This document shows, piece by piece, positions 1-8,329 of a stretch of DNA of 63,502 bases (its first letter is position 1; each line of letters begins with the position of its first letter). The DNA is from Candidatus Nezhaarchaeales archaeon (GTDB lineage: Archaea > Thermoproteota > Methanomethylicia > Nezhaarchaeales > JAWCJE01), in contig JAWCJE010000003.1 of NCBI GenBank assembly GCA_038853715.1, positions 52,416 through 115,917 of the forward strand, in the 5' to 3' direction. The notes beneath the pieces were generated by a model. The model did not search any database. It was not told the origin of the DNA and saw only the letters and a program-made list of their open reading frames with translations. The position numbers were made by a program, and so were the translations under genes.

Positions 1-632
1 AGCGGTATTACTGGTTCAAGTTTTTCTTTGAAAGGTCGAGGTACTCGTACAGGCCACCGTTGAGCCATTTTTAGCTCCACGGTCGCGCCTTCCTTCGTTT
101 TAAGGGTAGCCACTACGTCGTCAATTGTGTACTTGCCATCGCCAATCCAGGTTATTTCGCCTTTAACACCCGGCGGCACCATCACCTTGTGAAGGATAAG
201 CGGGGTCTCTCGAACTTGACCTATGATGTCACCGCCTTCAACGACTTCATTGGGCTTCACCAACGCTTGAAAGTCCCATTTAACGGTGCGAGACAAGGCT
301 GGAGCAGTAACGCCTCTAGTTATGAAGTCGCCTATTTGCTTCTTTATCACTGGTAAAGGTCTTTGAATCCCATCATAGATTTGCTGGAGGATGCCTGGAC
401 CTAGTTCGACTGATAATAGTTCACCGGTTCCTATTACGGGTTCGCCGGGCTTTATACCGCTGGTTTCCTCGTAAACCTGTATGTAAGCTAGGTCTCCTTG
501 GAGCCTTATGATTTCACCTATAAGCCCTAGCTCACTTACTTTAACGGTTTCATACATCATGGAACCGGTCATACCTTTAGCTACTACTAAAGGTCCAGCT
601 ATCCTGGTTATGGTTCCTATGCGGGTTGACAA
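1..632 (-). CDS. atpA: A-type ATP synthase catalytic subunit A (3'-truncated by window edge)
   Basis: N-terminal ~210 residues of the catalytic A subunit of the membrane-bound A1Ao ATP synthase. I read it directly from the minus strand; it opens with a TTG at 630-632 and reads [19 protein letters not shown], the typical beta-barrel start of V/A-type A subunits, followed by the family's GEIIRLQGD segment and the [11 protein letters not shown] region. The P-loop lies beyond the window edge, so the gene is incomplete here only because of the window. It is the fourth gene of a minus-strand operon H-E-F-A, 17 nt after subunit F. Start choice: TTG is the first start giving the family N-terminus. 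Confidence 0.95.
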   Translation of the reverse strand, partial: MSTRIGTITRIAGPLVVAKGMTGSMMYETVKVSELGLIGEIIRLQGDLAYIQVYEETSGIKPGEPVIGTGELLSVELGPGILQQIYDGIQRPLPVIKKQIGDFITRGVTAPALSRTVKWDFQALVKPNEVVEGGDIIGQVRETPLILHKVMVPPGVKGEITWIGDGKYTIDDVVATLKTKEGATVELKMAQRWPVRVPRPFKEKLEPVIP

Positions 633-649
633 CTTAATCACCTTCCGTT

Positions 650-961
650 TTAAACACGAACCTCCACTCCGATAGCCCTCCTTATGAGTTCGCGAATAGG
701 ATCCACCTTTCTCTTTGATCCCATTTTGGTAGGTATCTCAACAATGGCTGGACGGGGTCTAGTGTATATGGATTGGAAGGCTTGTGGTGCTAGGTCTATG
801 GCTTCCTCGGTGGCGACAATTATGGCCACTTCTTCATCCTTTAAAGCTTTCGTAACTACTTCTTCCACTTCACGGCTTGTTTTAACTACGTATCCCTCAT
901 TTACCCCTGCGAGTTTAAAGCCGGCCACGGTATCTTCATCGCCTAGCACAATTATTTTCAA
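650..961 (-). CDS. atpF: A-type ATP synthase subunit F
   Basis: 103-aa F subunit of the central stalk of the A1 sector. The N-terminus [20 protein letters not shown] is the family signature (Rossmann-like fold), and length is typical (~100 aa). The start is a TTG at 959-961 directly abutting the TAA of subunit E (962-964), so translation is probably coupled. It lies between E and A, the usual archaeal order. Confidence 0.95.
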   Translation of the reverse strand: MKIIVLGDEDTVAGFKLAGVNEGYVVKTSREVEEVVTKALKDEEVAIIVATEEAIDLAPQAFQSIYTRPRPAIVEIPTKMGSKRKVDPIRELIRRAIGVEVRV

Positions 962-1591
962 TTAGCTTTCACCCCATAGTTTTTTAGCCACCGTAAGCCT
1001 TAAGTCGCGCTCCTTACGGTGGAGGCGAGCCTCAAATGTGTTATCGTATACTATCCGTCCATCGCTGGTGGACACGATAGCGCCTCCTATAGTTTTTACT
1101 TTCACATCGGATAAGGTTAAAGCAGTGATAACGTTTAGCTTTCGGGTTATCCGCTTAGCTAATTTAGCCAGATCTATATTTAGATCGGCGTCTTTATCAT
1201 TAAGTTGGACTATGAGGCTGCCGCCACCTATGGCTATTGATGCCTCTTCTATCAACTCCTCGAGGACTTTAGGGTAACGCGGTGTTTTAACGAAGGTAGC
1301 TATCCTTTCGCGCGCTTTTTTAAAGGCTTCATCTATTAGGGATTCACGGGTTTTAAGCCAGCTTTCTTTGGCTTTAAACCTAGCCTCTATAAGGGCTCGC
1401 TTATTGGTTTCTTCAAGCTCCTTCCTATACTTTTCGAGCTCCATTTGGATCTTCCTTAAGGCTTTTTGCCGTTGTTCCTCCTTGATTTTTTCAACCTCGT
1501 TCCTTGCTTGCGATAATATTTGATCGGCTTGTCTACGGGCTTCAGATATAATTTTGTCGATAATCTTAGAGGCTTGCGCTTCGAGGCTCAT
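962..1591 (-). CDS. atpE: A-type ATP synthase subunit E
   Basis: 209-aa peripheral-stalk subunit E. The first ~110 residues are a charged coiled coil (AQASKIIDKIISEARRQADQ...) and the C-terminal half is the globular head (IGGAIVSTSDGRIVYDNT, as in the family). It pairs with subunit H as the stator heterodimer. Its ATG (1589-1591) overlaps the last base of the TAA of subunit H (TAATG), indicating translational coupling. Confidence 0.94.
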   Translation of the reverse strand: MSLEAQASKIIDKIISEARRQADQILSQARNEVEKIKEEQRQKALRKIQMELEKYRKELEETNKRALIEARFKAKESWLKTRESLIDEAFKKARERIATFVKTPRYPKVLEELIEEASIAIGGGSLIVQLNDKDADLNIDLAKLAKRITRKLNVITALTLSDVKVKTIGGAIVSTSDGRIVYDNTFEARLHRKERDLRLTVAKKLWGES

Positions 1592-1926
1592 TAAGGCTTT
1601 TCGCCTCCTGGAATTATCTCAGATAATATGGCCTCTATTGCTTTCTCCATGTTTTGCTCCGCCTGTTTCTTTAATACCTGTTCTTTCTCCTCCTCTTGTA
1701 GTATTCGTTTAAGCTCGGTCTCTAAGGTCTTCTCGGCTTCTTGTTTAAGCTTAGCTTTTTCATCCTCAAGTTGCTTTGACGTATCAATTTCACTGGTAGA
1801 AGCTTCAAGCTTTAATCGTTCTGCCTCTTTTTTAGCCTCTTCAATTATTCGTTTAGCTTCCTCTTCTGCCTTCCTAAACCTTTCTAAGCTTTCAACAAGG
1901 CTTGACATAAAGTGCCGCCGCGCCAC
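1591..1926 (-). CDS. atpH: A-type ATP synthase subunit H (peripheral stalk)
   Basis: 111-aa nearly all-helical, Glu/Lys/Ala-rich coiled coil, matching subunit H (also called G), the E-subunit partner in the peripheral stalk. It is the first gene of the minus-strand operon. Two starts are possible: ATG at 1926, or an internal ATG at 1908 giving MSSLVESLERFRKAEEEAK, which resembles the family start better. Identification rests on coiled-coil character, size and position before E rather than on a specific motif. Confidence 0.82.
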   Translation of the reverse strand: MARRHFMSSLVESLERFRKAEEEAKRIIEEAKKEAERLKLEASTSEIDTSKQLEDEKAKLKQEAEKTLETELKRILQEEEKEQVLKKQAEQNMEKAIEAILSEIIPGGEKP

Positions 1927-1963
1927 TCGTTTACCTAATTAGCGGAGTAGAAAATGAAGCCTC

Positions 1964-1977
1964 CTTTATAAGTTTAG
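1964..1977 (-). promoter_or_regulatory. Probable promoter of the ATP synthase operon
   Basis: On the minus strand this reads AACTTATAAAGG, an archaeal TATA box. A transcription start about 25 nt downstream would fall near 1940, shortly before the atpH start codon. Inferred from sequence and spacing only. Confidence 0.5.
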
Positions 1978-2174
1978 CCCCCTTTAATGGAGGGGTTTAT
2001 GGTGCCTCGTAAGTTTTGTTGATCTTCTTAGATCATCGGGTCTTTTAACTATTCTGCTTTAAACCTTTTCAAGTTTTCAGTAGAGGAAATAGACTCAAGC
2101 CGTACCTAGTATACGCTACTCATTCTCCATTAGCCTTAAAGATTGGGGTTGTAAGGAGGTTGATGGAAAAAAAC

Positions 2175-4466
2175 TTATAATATGTAGCGAGCCCTCATCT
2201 TAAACTCGTGTTTAGCGGCTGGCGACCAGTAGTCTAATGGTTTGTAGGTTGTTATCTCTCTTGCATAGTAGGTTAATGATGAGGGTAGGCTACCACATTG
2301 GAGGCAACGCTTCTTAACTCCGCCATAGGTTTTCCTGCATGAAGGGCAATATGTTAAGTCACGGCTATAGGAGAAGGCGCCCACATTAGATTCGCAGAGC
2401 TTTTTAGTGTAGCGTATTAAGGTCGCTGGCGGGGGAGGGGGTTCGTTAAGCCACACATGAAGGGCGTGCCCACCCGTGCTAAACTTATGGAGTGCTTCCT
2501 CGATGCGAATACGCTTTTTAAGCGGGATTTGGGCTGCTGCTGGTACTGGTGCTGAAAGGGTATAATAGGGGTTAGAGGGTGTACCCTGATAAACACGTAT
2601 CTTATCTGGATACCTTTTAGAGTCCGCTATGGCAAAACGTGTTGAGGGGTCTTCCGTCACTGTTTGAGCTAAGCTAAATCGTACTCCAGCATCTTTAGCC
2701 CGTTCGTCTATGGTTGATGCCGCCAGCTTAACAAGTTTTACAGCCAGTGCTAAGGAGGAGGAGTCCTCATGAAGAAAATAGCCTGTATGCGCTTTAATCG
2801 CTTCGGGCAATCCGACCAGCGTTATGTTGTAGGAGCCTGATTCAAAATTGAAATATGGCTTGCCAGCTACGTTAAAGCATAGTAGGGGGAAGGCTCCTTC
2901 CTTTGCTTTATTTAATAGTCGTCGTTGCTTAACAATTAAAGCATCTATGGCCGCGTTAAGGCTATGTATTAAGAGCGTGAAGAGCGTGTCATCGCTTCCT
3001 TTAGCCTCATAAGCAATTCTCGGTACATTTATCGCTACCTCTCCTATATTTCCAGTTCTAAGTGAGTCAAGTTCCCAATCATCATGCCACTTAGAGTCGA
3101 GCCTTATGAAGTGAGCATCGTAATTAACGTTACCGATCTGCCAAGGAAGTGTAAGGTTGGCGAAGGCGATGATGCCCCATGTTGCGGCTATTTGATGAAT
3201 TTTCTCAACAACTGGGTACACCTGCTTCAATTTAAGCGGGTCATCCCTTACTTTAACTACTATTGACGGCGATAGGAAGGGCCTTCCAAGTATGTCCCCC
3301 TCCATTACTACGTCAAGTAGGGCTTCAGTTATTAGCTCCGCTTCATCAGCGAAGGCGGCATAAGCGTCACCTCTCCCATTTAGTGTTATAGGTATGTTAC
3401 TTAGGTTATTAGGAATCCCTAGCTCCAAGTTTATAGTTACTGAGGGGATGAAGCCTTTAAACTCGAAATTTAGGTTTAATGTGCAGATAAACTCTCGAAG
3501 AAGGTTTTTAACTTCTTCATACTTAAGGCCCTTTGCGTATGGCGCTAAAAACACGTTAAAGTAGTCTATGCACTGATCGCTAGTTAGGTATGCCTCAGCA
3601 GCTGTAATAAGGTTGAGTAATAACCTTAAGGCTTCAGCTAAGCTTTGAGGCTTCCTCGCTGAGAATTGTAGAGGGAGGCTTTCTGGAGCGCTTACTAGAA
3701 AAACTCTTATGTCATGGCGGATGGTATTTAGCTTTAAGAGCCAGTCATGAACGTGTGAGAGGTTTATGGCTCCACTGATATGTGCATCACCAATAGTCCG
3801 TTCACTAAGTAAGGTATACTCCTCTAAGAGGGCTTCAGCTGCTCGCTTCTGTATGTGGAGCGGGGATGAAACCGGGGCTTTAAGAGGGCCTTCTATAAGG
3901 TTTGCAGCGTCAGCGTAAGGCATACCAAGCCTAGTAAATTTATGTCTAAAGTCCTCGAACCGTTTCTCGAGAAGGGTTGATACTACTATTTCCCTTATGA
4001 GGGGACCCGTTAAGTAATCAATCTTCATATTCATTATTTTACGCTCTACTTCGCTAGCCACTTCATTAGCTATCCTACTTGGCATTCCGGTTTCTCGTTT
4101 GAGGTCGTTTATGATTTTATCCTTATTGAAGGGCTCTAATTGGAGTTCTGAGGTTCTTACGAGGGGGGGTCGAGTATGCTTATGTTTTGAGAGGTCCTCT
4201 ATGGGCTCTATAATGCTGGCTAATATCTTACCAGCTTCGGTTAATACATATCTGCCGGTTTCTTGATCTTGGACTGTTAACCCGCTCTTGATTAGGCGCT
4301 TAAGGTGATAGCTAAGGCGGCCACTACTATTTAAATTCAAGCCATTCATCATTGAGGTGAAACTGGCTGAACCCTTACTGCTGAGCATTTTAACTATTTG
4401 AACCCTTACCGGATGTGATAGGGTTGAAAGAATGAGGTTAAATGTTGTAGCATCAACCTTAGGCAA
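2175..4466 (-). CDS. Winged-helix/ATP-cone/NrdD-like fusion lacking catalytic residues (putative nucleotide-responsive regulator)
   Basis: 763 aa. Residues ~1-80 form an ArsR-type winged helix (LSHPVRVQIVKMLSS, then SGRLSYHLKRLIKSGL). Residues ~100-190 resemble an ATP-cone (nucleotide-binding allosteric domain of ribonucleotide reductases). The rest follows class III ribonucleotide reductase NrdD: IGEVAINVPRIAYEA, GKPYFNFESGSYNITLVGL, and a C-terminal zinc site CPSC...CLQC. Key catalytic residues appear lost. Where NrdD has its CCR active-site pair this protein reads NYDAHFIRLD. The conserved Cys after the HxHD segment is replaced (HVHDWLLKLNTIRHD). The C-terminal glycyl-radical loop reads REITTYKPLDYW with no glycine. 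A reductase function is therefore unlikely; a dNTP/ATP-sensing transcription factor is inferred. A true NrdD would have to be encoded elsewhere. Confidence 0.8.
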   Translation of the reverse strand: MPKVDATTFNLILSTLSHPVRVQIVKMLSSKGSASFTSMMNGLNLNSSGRLSYHLKRLIKSGLTVQDQETGRYVLTEAGKILASIIEPIEDLSKHKHTRPPLVRTSELQLEPFNKDKIINDLKRETGMPSRIANEVASEVERKIMNMKIDYLTGPLIREIVVSTLLEKRFEDFRHKFTRLGMPYADAANLIEGPLKAPVSSPLHIQKRAAEALLEEYTLLSERTIGDAHISGAINLSHVHDWLLKLNTIRHDIRVFLVSAPESLPLQFSARKPQSLAEALRLLLNLITAAEAYLTSDQCIDYFNVFLAPYAKGLKYEEVKNLLREFICTLNLNFEFKGFIPSVTINLELGIPNNLSNIPITLNGRGDAYAAFADEAELITEALLDVVMEGDILGRPFLSPSIVVKVRDDPLKLKQVYPVVEKIHQIAATWGIIAFANLTLPWQIGNVNYDAHFIRLDSKWHDDWELDSLRTGNIGEVAINVPRIAYEAKGSDDTLFTLLIHSLNAAIDALIVKQRRLLNKAKEGAFPLLCFNVAGKPYFNFESGSYNITLVGLPEAIKAHTGYFLHEDSSSLALAVKLVKLAASTIDERAKDAGVRFSLAQTVTEDPSTRFAIADSKRYPDKIRVYQGTPSNPYYTLSAPVPAAAQIPLKKRIRIEEALHKFSTGGHALHVWLNEPPPPPATLIRYTKKLCESNVGAFSYSRDLTYCPSCRKTYGGVKKRCLQCGSLPSSLTYYAREITTYKPLDYWSPAAKHEFKMRARYIL

Positions 4467-4491
4467 AAAACTCGCCAGGTTATAATCGTAA

Positions 4492-4917
4492 TTAGTAGTT
4501 CCGTTTAACTTTTTTGGAGTGTATTTTATGGTTCTTAACCATGGTGCGCCACTCAGCTATTAAAGCCTCACCTTCTTCGTCGCTTACATTAAAAACCTCG
4601 TATTTAAGTAAAGCCTCAGCCAGGGCCTGTGCTAGGAGGTGGTAGCAGTACTTGCTTCGCGCTCGGGTTACCACGTTAACGTAAAAGTCATCGCATGTGC
4701 AAAAAAAGCCGGGTAAAACCCAGTAATCCCGCTCCTTACCAACCACAACCCAGAAGAAACGCCCACTTGGAGTCAGAAGGTATTTCTTAACATGACCTAG
4801 ATCAACGGCTTCCAATGCTTTAAGGAAGCGATCTCCATAAATGGCGTAGAGTTTCTCCCACGCTTCCTTAATGGTGAAGGCTTCCTTAAGCTCGTTTATA
4901 AGTGAATACAAGGTCAT
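4492..4917 (-). CDS. SWIM zinc-finger protein
   Basis: 141 aa with a SWIM-type zinc motif near residues 73-95: CTC, a 14-residue spacer, then CYH (CxCx(n)CxH). SWIM proteins bind DNA or partner proteins, and small archaeal members have been linked to recombination, but the specific role here is unknown. It lies 25 nt upstream of the NrdD-like regulator on the same strand, so the two may be co-transcribed. A TATA-like ACTATTTAAGC lies near 4969-4977 upstream. Confidence 0.75.
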   Translation of the reverse strand: MTLYSLINELKEAFTIKEAWEKLYAIYGDRFLKALEAVDLGHVKKYLLTPSGRFFWVVVGKERDYWVLPGFFCTCDDFYVNVVTRARSKYCYHLLAQALAEALLKYEVFNVSDEEGEALIAEWRTMVKNHKIHSKKVKRNY

Positions 4918-5390
4918 TATGACTTTTAATCTCGCTTCAACCTTTAAAAATGCTGATAACGATGCTTAAATAGTTAATTGCCTTCATGTCTTAGCTATGA
5001 GGAAGATTAATTAAACTTAGCCTTATAGCCGCGCGGGCTTATAAAGAGGTATTGTTAGGCAGGCTATTTGTATAAGGCTTAGCGTGTTATTACTAGGCTC
5101 TCGTGTCTTACGGTTATTCTCCTGAAAGATGTCATCCAGGTAGAGAGCCTCTCAACAGTGCTACTCGTACTCTCATATGCCTCCTGTCAGGCCTGTACGG
5201 TCTCCCCAGCTTAGTCTTACACCTATTTCTCGGGTTAACCTCTATAGCTCTAGCTCATGATCGTTAAGTTCCCTAGACTTCGTAGTAAAACTTAGACTAA
5301 AATGATTTAAGTACCTTTAAAGTGGGTTTAACGTTAAATTTAACTTCTATTTCCTTCGAAAGGATTTAAATAAGGGGGACGATGTAAAAT
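4918..5390. other. Divergent intergenic region with hairpin
   Basis: No protein gene is recognised between the divergent SWIM and phosphoesterase genes. AGGCTCTC (5095-5102) and GAGAGCCT (5143-5150) can form an 8-bp stem enclosing 40 nt, which might be a small RNA or a terminator-like fold. I checked for SRP RNA and C/D-box signatures and found none that convince. Confidence 0.4.
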
Positions 5391-6191
5391 TTGATCCACT
5401 TCGTACCGGAAGAGCCCGCGCTTTTAGTGACGGATAAAGCTGGCAAGGTTCTAGTGATCGCGGATTTGCATTTAGGCTTTGAAAGAGAGCTGGCAACAAT
5501 AGGTGTTAATGCTCCTTCGCAAACAGGCAAGCTATTAGAGCGGCTTACATCTATGCTTAATCGGGTGAAGCCTAAGCGTTTACTGATTTTAGGTGATGTT
5601 AAACATGCGGTTCCAAAGATAACGGAGCAGGAATGGTTCGACATACCCGATTTTTTTGAAAACCTGTCGAAGTTAAACATACTGGTCGAGGTGGTGCCAG
5701 GCAATCATGATGGCGATTTGGAAGCCTTACTTTCAAGAGACGTAGTTATTCACGACGTAAGAGGGGTGCTCCTTGGATCGAAGGAGGGGATGGTAGGGTT
5801 ATTTCACGGTCATGCTTGGCCCTCACAAGACCTTCTTCAAGCTAAAGTCCTTGTAATGGCGCATAGCCATCCAACCATTGAGCTGCGTGACCCCTTAGGG
5901 TTTAAGCTTATTGAGCCAGTATGGGTTACGGCAAAGGTGAGAAGGAACAAGTTAAAAGAAGAGTACTCTAAGCGGATGAGGCAACGTTTTAAAAAATTGG
6001 AGACGCAAACCGTAATTATTATGCCAGCTTTTAACCGCTTACTCTTTGGTAAGCCAATAAATTCGATGGAGAAGCCTACCCTCTTAGGCCCTCTTTTTGA
6101 GGTTGAAGCTGTTGACTTGAACGATGCAGACATCTACCTTCAGGACGGAACCTACCTAGGTAAACTTCACAATCTAGTTGCGTCCTTTTAG
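5391..6191 (+). CDS. ICC-like metallophosphoesterase (COG1407 family)
   Basis: 266-aa calcineurin-like phosphoesterase. Metal-site motifs are in order: IADLHLGFE (DxH), ILGDVKH (GDxxH), VPGNHDG (GNHD), FHGHAWP and MAHSHP (GH..H). The N-terminal placement and DLHLGFE fit the archaeal COG1407 family of predicted phosphoesterases. The natural substrate is unknown. Translation starts at TTG 5391 (MIHFVPEEPALLVTD). It sits just upstream of the ribosomal cluster but has its own promoter region. Confidence 0.85.
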   Translation: MIHFVPEEPALLVTDKAGKVLVIADLHLGFERELATIGVNAPSQTGKLLERLTSMLNRVKPKRLLILGDVKHAVPKITEQEWFDIPDFFENLSKLNILVEVVPGNHDGDLEALLSRDVVIHDVRGVLLGSKEGMVGLFHGHAWPSQDLLQAKVLVMAHSHPTIELRDPLGFKLIEPVWVTAKVRRNKLKEEYSKRMRQRFKKLETQTVIIMPAFNRLLFGKPINSMEKPTLLGPLFEVEAVDLNDADIYLQDGTYLGKLHNLVASF

Positions 6192-6237
6192 GTTTGCTAA
6201 AACTCGAGAGTAGGTGTTTAGTAACGAAAGGTTTAAG

Positions 6238-6249
6238 AGTTTATAAAGT
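6238..6249 (+). promoter_or_regulatory. Probable promoter of the uS14 ribosomal cluster
   Basis: GTTTATAAAGT is a good archaeal TATA box. Transcription would begin around 6270, some 30 nt before the uS14 TTG start at 6300. Inferred by sequence and position. Confidence 0.5.
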
Positions 6250-6299
6250 CCTATCATGAAAAGCTGCAACTGAGAATGAAGGCCTGGAGGGTGAAGAAT

Positions 6300-6492
6300 T
6301 TGGGTAAGGTAAGGCCGCCGAAAAGTAGGAAATTTGGGAAGGGATCACGTAAGTGTAGGATATGTGGGACGCATGAGGCGATAATCAGGAAGTATGGGCT
6401 ATATGCTTAGGTTTGAGCTAAGCAGGCCATTCATATGTCGCCGTTGCTTTAGGGAGGTTGCTGTTAAGTTAGGTTTCAAGAAATATTCTTAA
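6300..6492 (+). CDS. rps14: Ribosomal protein uS14, interrupted by a 28-nt BHB mini-intron
   Basis: join(6300..6402, 6431..6492), 54 aa after splicing. uS14 is a small zinc-binding protein of the 30S head. Exon 1 starts at TTG 6300 (MGKVRPPKSRKFGKG), preceded by GGAGGGTG; an in-frame ATG at 6276 is possible but gives a non-family extension. Exon 1 carries CRIC (residues 19-22); exon 2 is in another frame and carries CRRC (37-40) and ends KLGFKKYS. Read straight through, exon 1 hits TAG at 6408. Removing 6403-6430 joins CTA T and TC ATA TGT (LFICRRC) and restores the 14-residue spacing between zinc knuckles seen in archaeal and eukaryotic uS14. A +1 frameshift would instead insert about 10 residues between the knuckles. 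Confidence 0.85.
6403..6430 (+). other. 28-nt bulge-helix-bulge intron in rps14
   Basis: Hand fold in the symmetric archaeal splicing motif. The outer helix is GUAUG (6392-6396) with CAUAU (6432-6436). The 4-bp central helix is GGCU (6397-6400) with GGCC (6425-6428). The 3-nt bulges are AUA (6401-6403) and AUU (6429-6431). The inner hairpin is UGCUUAG (6404-6410) with CUAAGCA (6418-6424), perfect 7 bp. Cutting after the second base of each bulge releases exactly 6403-6430 and restores the uS14 frame. The intron carries the in-frame stop TAG at 6408-6410. Confidence 0.82.
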
Positions 6493-6507
6493 CGAGGAGG
6501 GTTAGAG

Positions 6508-6900
6508 ATGTGTATGCAAGATACATTATCTAATGCTCTATCGACGATAATGAATAACGAAGCAGTAGGTAAATCCGAGTGTTTAGTAACTCCTGCTTCA
6601 AAGCTTATAGCTGGCGTGCTCAAAGTTATGTTAAAAGAGGGTTATATAGGGAATTTTGAGCTAATCGATGATGGAAGGCAAGGAAAAATAAGGGTTCAAC
6701 TACTTGGCAGGATTAATAAGTGTGGCGCAGTAAAGCCTAGGTTCCCGGTTAAACTAGAGGAATATGATAAGTACGAGAAGCGTTACTTACCCTCCTACGA
6801 TATGGGTTTACTCATTGTATCAACACCTAAAGGAATATTATCTCATAAGGAGGCTAAAGCCCTGAGGAGTGGAGGGGTTCTCCTAGCCTACGTTTACTAG
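6508..6900 (+). CDS. rps8: Ribosomal protein uS8
   Basis: 130-aa 30S primary rRNA-binding protein. The family pattern is clear: [18 protein letters not shown] at the N-terminus and the C-terminal [13 protein letters not shown] segment followed by GGVLLAYVY. It lies 15 nt after uS14 with GAGGAGGG ahead of the ATG. Length is normal for archaea and the order uS14-uS8-uL6 is the conserved spc order. Confidence 0.97.
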   Translation: MCMQDTLSNALSTIMNNEAVGKSECLVTPASKLIAGVLKVMLKEGYIGNFELIDDGRQGKIRVQLLGRINKCGAVKPRFPVKLEEYDKYEKRYLPSYDMGLLIVSTPKGILSHKEAKALRSGGVLLAYVY

Positions 6901-6912
6901 GAGGAAAACGAT

Positions 6913-7455
6913 GTGAAGGTCCTTTTACATCCAGCCTTTAAGGGGGAGGTTGAAGTAGTTAAAGGTGTCAACGTAGAAGTTGAAGGGGCTAAAGTTAAGG
7001 TCAAAGGACCCCTAGGTGTTCTTGAGCGAAGTTTTGAAAAACATATGGTTAAAATTTACACTCAAAACGGAAAGGTGTTTGTTGAAAGTTATATGAAAAA
7101 TAAGAAGGGGAAAGCTACGGTTAACGCTGTGCTAACGCACATCAAGAACATGATGGATGGTGTCCTCAGAGGTTTTACGTACAAGCTCAAAATAATTTAT
7201 TCGCATTTCCCGATAAACGTTAAGGTGGAAGGCGATCACGTAGTAATAGAAAACTTTAGGGGTGAAAAGCGGAAGCGGCTAGCTAAGGTACTTAAAGGGG
7301 TTAGGGTTGAAGTAAAGGGTGATGAGGTTATTATTACCGGTATAGATAAGGAGAAGGTGGGTCAAACCGCCGCTAACATTGAAATGGCCACTAAATCTAG
7401 GGGATATGATCCCAGGGTCTTCCAGGACGGTATATATGTATACCATAAGGGGTGA
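6913..7455 (+). CDS. rpl6: Ribosomal protein uL6
   Basis: 180-aa 50S protein with the two repeated alpha/beta domains of uL6. The C-terminal domain has QTAANIEMATKSRGYDPRVF, the archaeal signature. The start is GTG 6913 (VKVLLHPAFKGE), nested in ATGTG where the ATG is out of frame. Its TGA overlaps the eL32 start, so the two are translationally coupled. Confidence 0.96.
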   Translation: MKVLLHPAFKGEVEVVKGVNVEVEGAKVKVKGPLGVLERSFEKHMVKIYTQNGKVFVESYMKNKKGKATVNAVLTHIKNMMDGVLRGFTYKLKIIYSHFPINVKVEGDHVVIENFRGEKRKRLAKVLKGVRVEVKGDEVIITGIDKEKVGQTAANIEMATKSRGYDPRVFQDGIYVYHKG

Positions 7456-7853
7456 TGATGATGCTACGTAGACTTCGTTTAAATGAAAAGAAGCGACTAT
7501 TGAAAATCAGAAGGACATTAAACGCTTTAAAACCTAGGTTTACTAGGATGAACACTTTAAACCTTAAAAGGGTACCTGATTCCTGGCGTAACCCGAGGGG
7601 GCTTGATAATAAGATAAGGATAGGTCGTAAAGGGTATCCTCAACGGGTTAAAATAGGTTATCGTGGACCAAGAGCTGTGAGAGGGCTTCATCCAAGGGGG
7701 CTTATCGATGTCTTAGTGGATAGTGTTAAAGATCTTGATGGGTTGACGCTAAGCCAGCATTGTGTACGTATAGCTCATACCGTGGGAGCTCGAAAACGGG
7801 CTGAAATCGTTAAAAAGGCTACACGATTAGGGTTGACAATCATTAACCCCTGA
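7452..7853 (+). CDS. rpl32e: Ribosomal protein eL32
   Basis: 133-aa archaeal/eukaryotic-specific 50S protein. Recognisable blocks are SWRNPRGLDNKIR and KIGYRGPRAVRGLHPRG. The 5' end is a run GTG ATG ATG ATG (7452, 7455, 7458, 7461), so the exact start is ambiguous; any of the ATGs just after the uL6 stop would serve. Conserved position between uL6 and eL19. Confidence 0.95.
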   Translation: MMMMLRRLRLNEKKRLLKIRRTLNALKPRFTRMNTLNLKRVPDSWRNPRGLDNKIRIGRKGYPQRVKIGYRGPRAVRGLHPRGLIDVLVDSVKDLDGLTLSQHCVRIAHTVGARKRAEIVKKATRLGLTIINP

Positions 7854-7865
7854 AGGGTGTGAATC

Positions 7866-8315
7866 TTGACGCTTAAAACTATAAAACGGCTTGCCGCACA
7901 GATACTTAAAGTCGGCGAAAGAAGGGTTCGGATAGATCCGGAGCAGTACGATAAAGTTTCTTCGGCTATAACTAAGGAGGATGTAAGGCGCTTAATTAAT
8001 GATGGTGTCATAACCGTTAAACAGAAGAAGGGAATATCGAAAGGTCGTAAAAGGATGGTTCAGAGACAGAAAAGACGTGGATTAAGAAGGGGGGCTGGTA
8101 GCCGTAAGGGACATAGAGCCTTGAAAGCCAAAGACGCATGGATAAAAAGGGTTAGAGCCCTTAGAGAATTTCTCGTAGAACTAAGAAAGCGACGTATAAT
8201 AACTAAAAACACTTACCGAAAGCTTTACTTAATGGTTAAGAGTAATGTGTTTAAGAGTCGAGCCCAGCTTAAATCCTATATATCCGAGAAGAAGCTCGGC
8301 AGAACACCAGTTTAA
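7866..8315 (+). CDS. rpl19e: Ribosomal protein eL19
   Basis: 149-aa basic 50S protein of archaea and eukaryotes. It shows the family's RLAAQILKVGERRVRIDP N-terminus and the GRRMVQ/RRGAGSRKG basic helix region. The start is TTG 7866 with GTGTGAA upstream, as in other genes here. Part of the ribosomal cluster, 12 nt after eL32. Confidence 0.96.
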   Translation: MTLKTIKRLAAQILKVGERRVRIDPEQYDKVSSAITKEDVRRLINDGVITVKQKKGISKGRKRMVQRQKRRGLRRGAGSRKGHRALKAKDAWIKRVRALREFLVELRKRRIITKNTYRKLYLMVKSNVFKSRAQLKSYISEKKLGRTPV

Positions 8316-8329
8316 ACTAGTGACCCAAC

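Noticed and set aside
6276-6410. uS14 as a +1 programmed frameshift or a one-base sequencing error
   Set aside because: Frame 2 is indeed open from ATG 6403, but a shift would add about 10 residues between the two zinc knuckles, where archaeal and eukaryotic uS14 have a fixed 14-residue spacing. The BHB fold and exact restoration by 28-nt excision fit better. RNA data would settle it.
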